From: JBBQKP01 sp038326995
GTDB lineage: Bacteria > Planctomycetota > Phycisphaerae > Tepidisphaerales > Tepidisphaeraceae
Direction: 5' to 3'
DNA: 35,997 nucleotides
NCBI GenBank assembly: GCA_038326995.1
Contig: JBBQKP010000005.1
Location: forward strand, 1 to 35,997
The position numbers and the translations under genes are program-made. Shown here one piece after another: positions 33,352 to 35,997 of this stretch (its first letter is position 1; every line of letters begins with the position of its first letter). The notes under the pieces were generated by a model. That model had not been told where the DNA came from. It saw nothing but the letters and a program-made list of their open reading frames with translations, and made no database searches.

Positions 33352-34458
33352 TCATGCGGCCTGGACGATCATCGGCGTGTACGACTCTGCCGGAATTGAT
33401 TGCCAGCCGAGTGGCGAGGTTACCAACATCGCTCTTGCGGCGGCGTTTCCCGGTGCGAGTTGCATAAAGGTTTCGGTAGAACCAAGGTCGTGAACCATTG
33501 CCACACATGCCAACGCGTCCATCGCACTGATTCGGGACTGCTCATCAGAAACGACGATTCTTGTTTCGCCCATGTGCAGATGAAGCGTGACGGGCTGAGT
33601 CGAGAGGAGATCGATAATTCCAGCGACGGTAGAAACGGCCCGTTCGAAGTCGGCGTCGTCGGTGAAGGATGACGCCCGGGTGTCGAGGCGGACGTGCATT
33701 TGTCTTGATTCACCGCCCGCTCGTTCCGTGACGATGAGCCTGCCATGACGCGAAGTCTGCTGCCAGTGGATGCTTCGCATGGAGTCGCCGCGACGATAGT
33801 TCCGCACGCCGCTCAGCTCGCCCGTGTTTGAGATGCGTGACGCGACCCAATCCGTCGAGAACGCCTGTGCGGCCGACGTCAGCATCGACTCATCAATCTC
33901 GATCGCGACCGGCCAGATGATCAACTCTCCGCCTGCGCTGATCGTTCGACGAGCCGTGATCAGGCCAAGCGGAAACGACGTGACCAGTCGGATGGCCGAA
34001 AGATCGATCACGCCCCTGCAATTTGCGCGGGCGCGTAAAACGACACTGCCGTTTCCTGCCGGGCAAGCGAAGGTCGGGGTTTCAAACTGAAGTAAGTTCT
34101 TAGTCAGTTCGATGACGCCAAAATCCAGCGCGAAGGAAGGCAGAGAGATCGGCAAGGCGTTTTTGGTGATCAGCAGAAAGTCGATCTTCTCGCCGACCGT
34201 CACGCGATTGTTTGCCGCACTGCTTGATGTCGAAAGCCCGGCACGCACGCTCGCGATGATCAGCCACGGACACGCGATACCCAATACGAGCACGGCGATC
34301 GCACCGGCCAAAGCAACCTGTGCGTGCTGGGCGGTTGTCGAAAGCAGCGCGCAAAGAACACACACCAATACGACCGCAGCAAGGCGGGTCTTCGACCACG
34401 CCGTCAATCGAGATCGAAAGGCCCGCGGTCTGAATATTATTTCAGTTGAGTGGTCCAT
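33352..34458 (-). CDS. DUF58 domain protein
   Basis: The 368-residue protein starts at ATG 34458 (MDHSTEIIFRP); an in-frame ATG at 34491 would add 11 residues. Two N-terminal membrane helices (about 20-65) precede a large domain that contains the DUF58 signature GVRNYRRGDSMRSIHWQQTSRHGRLIV. A vWA-like fold is expected for the C-terminal part. DUF58 proteins are partners of MoxR ATPases and membrane transglutaminase-like proteins, whose genes follow directly. It is the first gene of the four-gene operon, whose promoter should lie in the gap shared with the phosphatase gene. Confidence 0.9.
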   Translation of the reverse strand: MDHSTEIIFRPRAFRSRLTAWSKTRLAAVVLVCVLCALLSTTAQHAQVALAGAIAVLVLGIACPWLIIASVRAGLSTSSSAANNRVTVGEKIDFLLITKNALPISLPSFALDFGVIELTKNLLQFETPTFACPAGNGSVVLRARANCRGVIDLSAIRLVTSFPLGLITARRTISAGGELIIWPVAIEIDESMLTSAAQAFSTDWVASRISNTGELSGVRNYRRGDSMRSIHWQQTSRHGRLIVTERAGGESRQMHVRLDTRASSFTDDADFERAVSTVAGIIDLLSTQPVTLHLHMGETRIVVSDEQSRISAMDALACVAMVHDLGSTETFMQLAPGNAAARAMLVTSPLGWQSIPAESYTPMIVQAA

Positions 34459-34594
34459 GGAAAACGGCGAACGTCGATTAGTGAATGACATCGCCCACAC
34501 GGGTATTCGATCGCCAGTACATCGGGTAAACACCGTCCGCGTCTTGCTAAGCGACAAGAGATACCGAAGCAAGACTAATTGACACCCATCCTTT

Positions 34595-34609
34595 TGCAAC
34601 TCTGTTGCA
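34595..34609. promoter_or_regulatory. Inverted repeat in the divergent DUF58/phosphatase promoter region
   Basis: TGCAAC-TCT-GTTGCA is a perfect 6-bp inverted repeat. It lies in the 256-bp gap between two divergent genes. A TTGACA at 34615-34620 sits beside it but lacks a convincing -10. It is a possible operator, supported only by its position. Confidence 0.3.
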
Positions 34610-34714
34610 TTCACTTGACATTCGGTTCGTCGAATGAACTTGGTGTGACATTTTTTCCGAAGCGTGGCAGCGAAATTCGGGCCCCGGCGGTTGTTGGGGT
34701 AAACTCCTCGCCGC

Positions 34715-35997
34715 ATGAACAGTTCCAAGCAGCTCGCGATTCTCAAAACTCTGCAGATGCAATTTCCAACCTGCGACGCAGCGGTCGCGGAGATATCGCG
34801 CCTGGCCGCGGTTTTGACTTTGCCCAAGGGCAGCATCCACGTTATTTCCGACATACACGGAGAGCACCAAAAACTTCGCCACGTCATCAACAACGCATCA
34901 GGAACGCTTCGCCCCCTCGTCGAGAAACTTTTCGCAGGACGTCTATCCAAAGACGAACTCAGCAGCTTCATCACGCTGATTTTTTACCCGGCAGAGGTGG
35001 TGGAACGACTCGAGAAAACGCTGATCGATCCTGACGAACTTCGCTGCTACGCCCGCCGCACGATCGAGCTGCAGCTCGAACTTTTGCGGCCTCTGGTTTC
35101 GCGCTACAGCCTGCGCAGGGCGCTGCGGGTTTTTCCAAATGAGTACGAAGAGCTCCTGGTCGAAATGCTCAGCGCGCCCACCACCGAACGAGGCACCGGC
35201 TTCTTCCACGCGATCATCGATAAGCTCGTCGAGCACGGCAGCGCGCTGCACCTCATCCACCTCATCGGCAGGCTCATCCGAAATCTGGTGATCTACGAAC
35301 TCGTCATCGGCGGCGACTGCTGGGACAGAGGCCCGCGCGGCGACAAAGTCCTGGACTACCTCCGCCAGCAGCCCAACGTCAGCTTCATCTACGGCAACCA
35401 TGACGCGGGTTGGATTGGCGCGGCCATGGGGCACAACGCTCTCATCTGCCATGTGCTGCGCGTCTCCTTAAGATATCGAAGACTCGCGCAGATCGATGAG
35501 GGCTACAGCATTCCGCTCACACCTTTGGAAAATCTCGCTCGCGCGGTTTACGGCGACGACCCGGCCGAGTGCTTCATGCCCAAGATAAAAGGGACTCGTC
35601 CCTTGATTCTCGTCGCGCAGATGCAGAAGGCCATCGCCATCATTCAGTTCAAGCTCGAAGGGCAGATGATCGCCCGCAATCCGTCCTGGGACATGGACCA
35701 CAGGAGGCTTCTGCACCACATCGACCACGCCGCGGGCACCGTGACCGTCGACGGAGAGGTCTACCCGCTTCGCGATAGATACTTGCCCACGATCGATCCG
35801 AGTGACCCCTACACGCTCACCCCGCTCGAACAGGAATGTATGGACCGCATGCGATACAGCTTCGCCCACAGCCAGAAACTGCAGGAGCACATCAAGTACA
35901 TGGTCGGGCGCGGGTCGATGTATCTTGTTCGCGACGACCACCTCATCTTCCACGGCTGCGTGCCTTGCGACGAAGACGGCGTCTTCAAGACGATGCC
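34715..35997 (+). CDS. fbp: Class III (Firmicutes-type) fructose-1,6-bisphosphatase, cut by the window end
   Basis: An uninterrupted frame runs from ATG 34715 past the end of the window (427 complete codons). The metallophosphoesterase motifs are present: DxH in ISDIHGEH (Asp46, His48), GDxxDR in GGDCWDRGPRG (200-205), GNHD (227-230) and a later His in FHGCVP. The long insert between the first two motifs and the stretch LSKDELSSFITLIFYPAE are characteristic of class III fructose-1,6-bisphosphatase, which hydrolyses fructose 1,6-bisphosphate to fructose 6-phosphate in gluconeogenesis. Family length is about 640-670 residues, so roughly a third is missing. It would supply sugar phosphates, including those for the glycan precursors. 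It is divergent from the DUF58 operon. Confidence 0.92.
   Translation, partial: MNSSKQLAILKTLQMQFPTCDAAVAEISRLAAVLTLPKGSIHVISDIHGEHQKLRHVINNASGTLRPLVEKLFAGRLSKDELSSFITLIFYPAEVVERLEKTLIDPDELRCYARRTIELQLELLRPLVSRYSLRRALRVFPNEYEELLVEMLSAPTTERGTGFFHAIIDKLVEHGSALHLIHLIGRLIRNLVIYELVIGGDCWDRGPRGDKVLDYLRQQPNVSFIYGNHDAGWIGAAMGHNALICHVLRVSLRYRRLAQIDEGYSIPLTPLENLARAVYGDDPAECFMPKIKGTRPLILVAQMQKAIAIIQFKLEGQMIARNPSWDMDHRRLLHHIDHAAGTVTVDGEVYPLRDRYLPTIDPSDPYTLTPLEQECMDRMRYSFAHSQKLQEHIKYMVGRGSMYLVRDDHLIFHGCVPCDEDGVFKTM

Noticed and set aside
34615..34650. TTGACA at 34615 as a sigma-70 promoter for the phosphatase gene
   Set aside because: No acceptable -10 hexamer occurs 16-18 bp downstream.

Overview
The window looks like a chromosomal segment of a GC-rich, Gram-negative-type bacterium, most likely a member of the Planctomycetota (tentatively Phycisphaerae). 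This rests on style, not on a marker gene: long low-complexity linkers, exported Asn-rich TPR proteins, dispersed palindromic repeats inside and between genes, an ECF sigma/zinc anti-sigma pair next to a flavin/polyferredoxin fusion, and frequent absence of Shine-Dalgarno sequences. No rRNA, tRNA, CRISPR array, transposase or phage gene was seen.

Layout. (1) 0.4-3.8 kb, minus strand: a two-gene polysaccharide export unit (Wza-like outer-membrane lipoprotein, then a Wzc-like co-polymerase with a degenerate kinase) closed by a strong terminator. (2) 3.8-5.2 kb: a 1.4-kb gene-free stretch with DnaA boxes and a 13-bp minisatellite, a candidate replication origin, leading into dnaA with an unusually long repeat-built linker. 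(3) 7.2-10.9 kb: a YjbQ-family gene on the minus strand, then dnaG and a HEAT-repeat lipoprotein on the plus strand. (4) 10.9-13.5 kb: a glycosyltransferase convergent with the HEAT gene, and a solitary trpA. (5) 13.65-20.2 kb, minus strand: a polysaccharide assembly operon in transcription order flippase (Wzx), polymerase (Wzy), then three GT4-type glycosyltransferases. (6) 20.7-23.7 kb, plus strand: an exported TPR protein, a small membrane protein and a TPR lipoprotein that carries an apparent frameshift. (7) 23.8-28.3 kb, minus strand: ECF sigma factor, zinc anti-sigma factor, a 787-residue flavoprotein/4Fe-4S membrane fusion, and galE. (8) 28.5-34.5 kb, minus strand: a tightly packed operon of DUF58 protein, transglutaminase-like membrane protein without its catalytic cysteine, MoxR ATPase and a UPF0718-type permease. 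(9) 34.7 kb to the end, plus strand: a class III fructose-1,6-bisphosphatase cut by the window edge.

How it fits together. Regions 1, 4, 5 and galE together supply precursor (UDP-galactose), glycosyltransferases, flippase, polymerase, co-polymerase and export channel for a Wzx/Wzy-type exopolysaccharide. No initiating sugar-phosphate transferase is present in the window, so that step must be encoded elsewhere. The replication genes sit inside this surface-polysaccharide neighbourhood. The most system-like novelty is the sigma/anti-sigma/redox fusion cassette. Its flavoprotein half appears to have its C-terminal FAD segment displaced to the N-terminus and is fused to a NapH-like polyferredoxin, next to a regulator pair of the kind that often senses thiol or redox stress.
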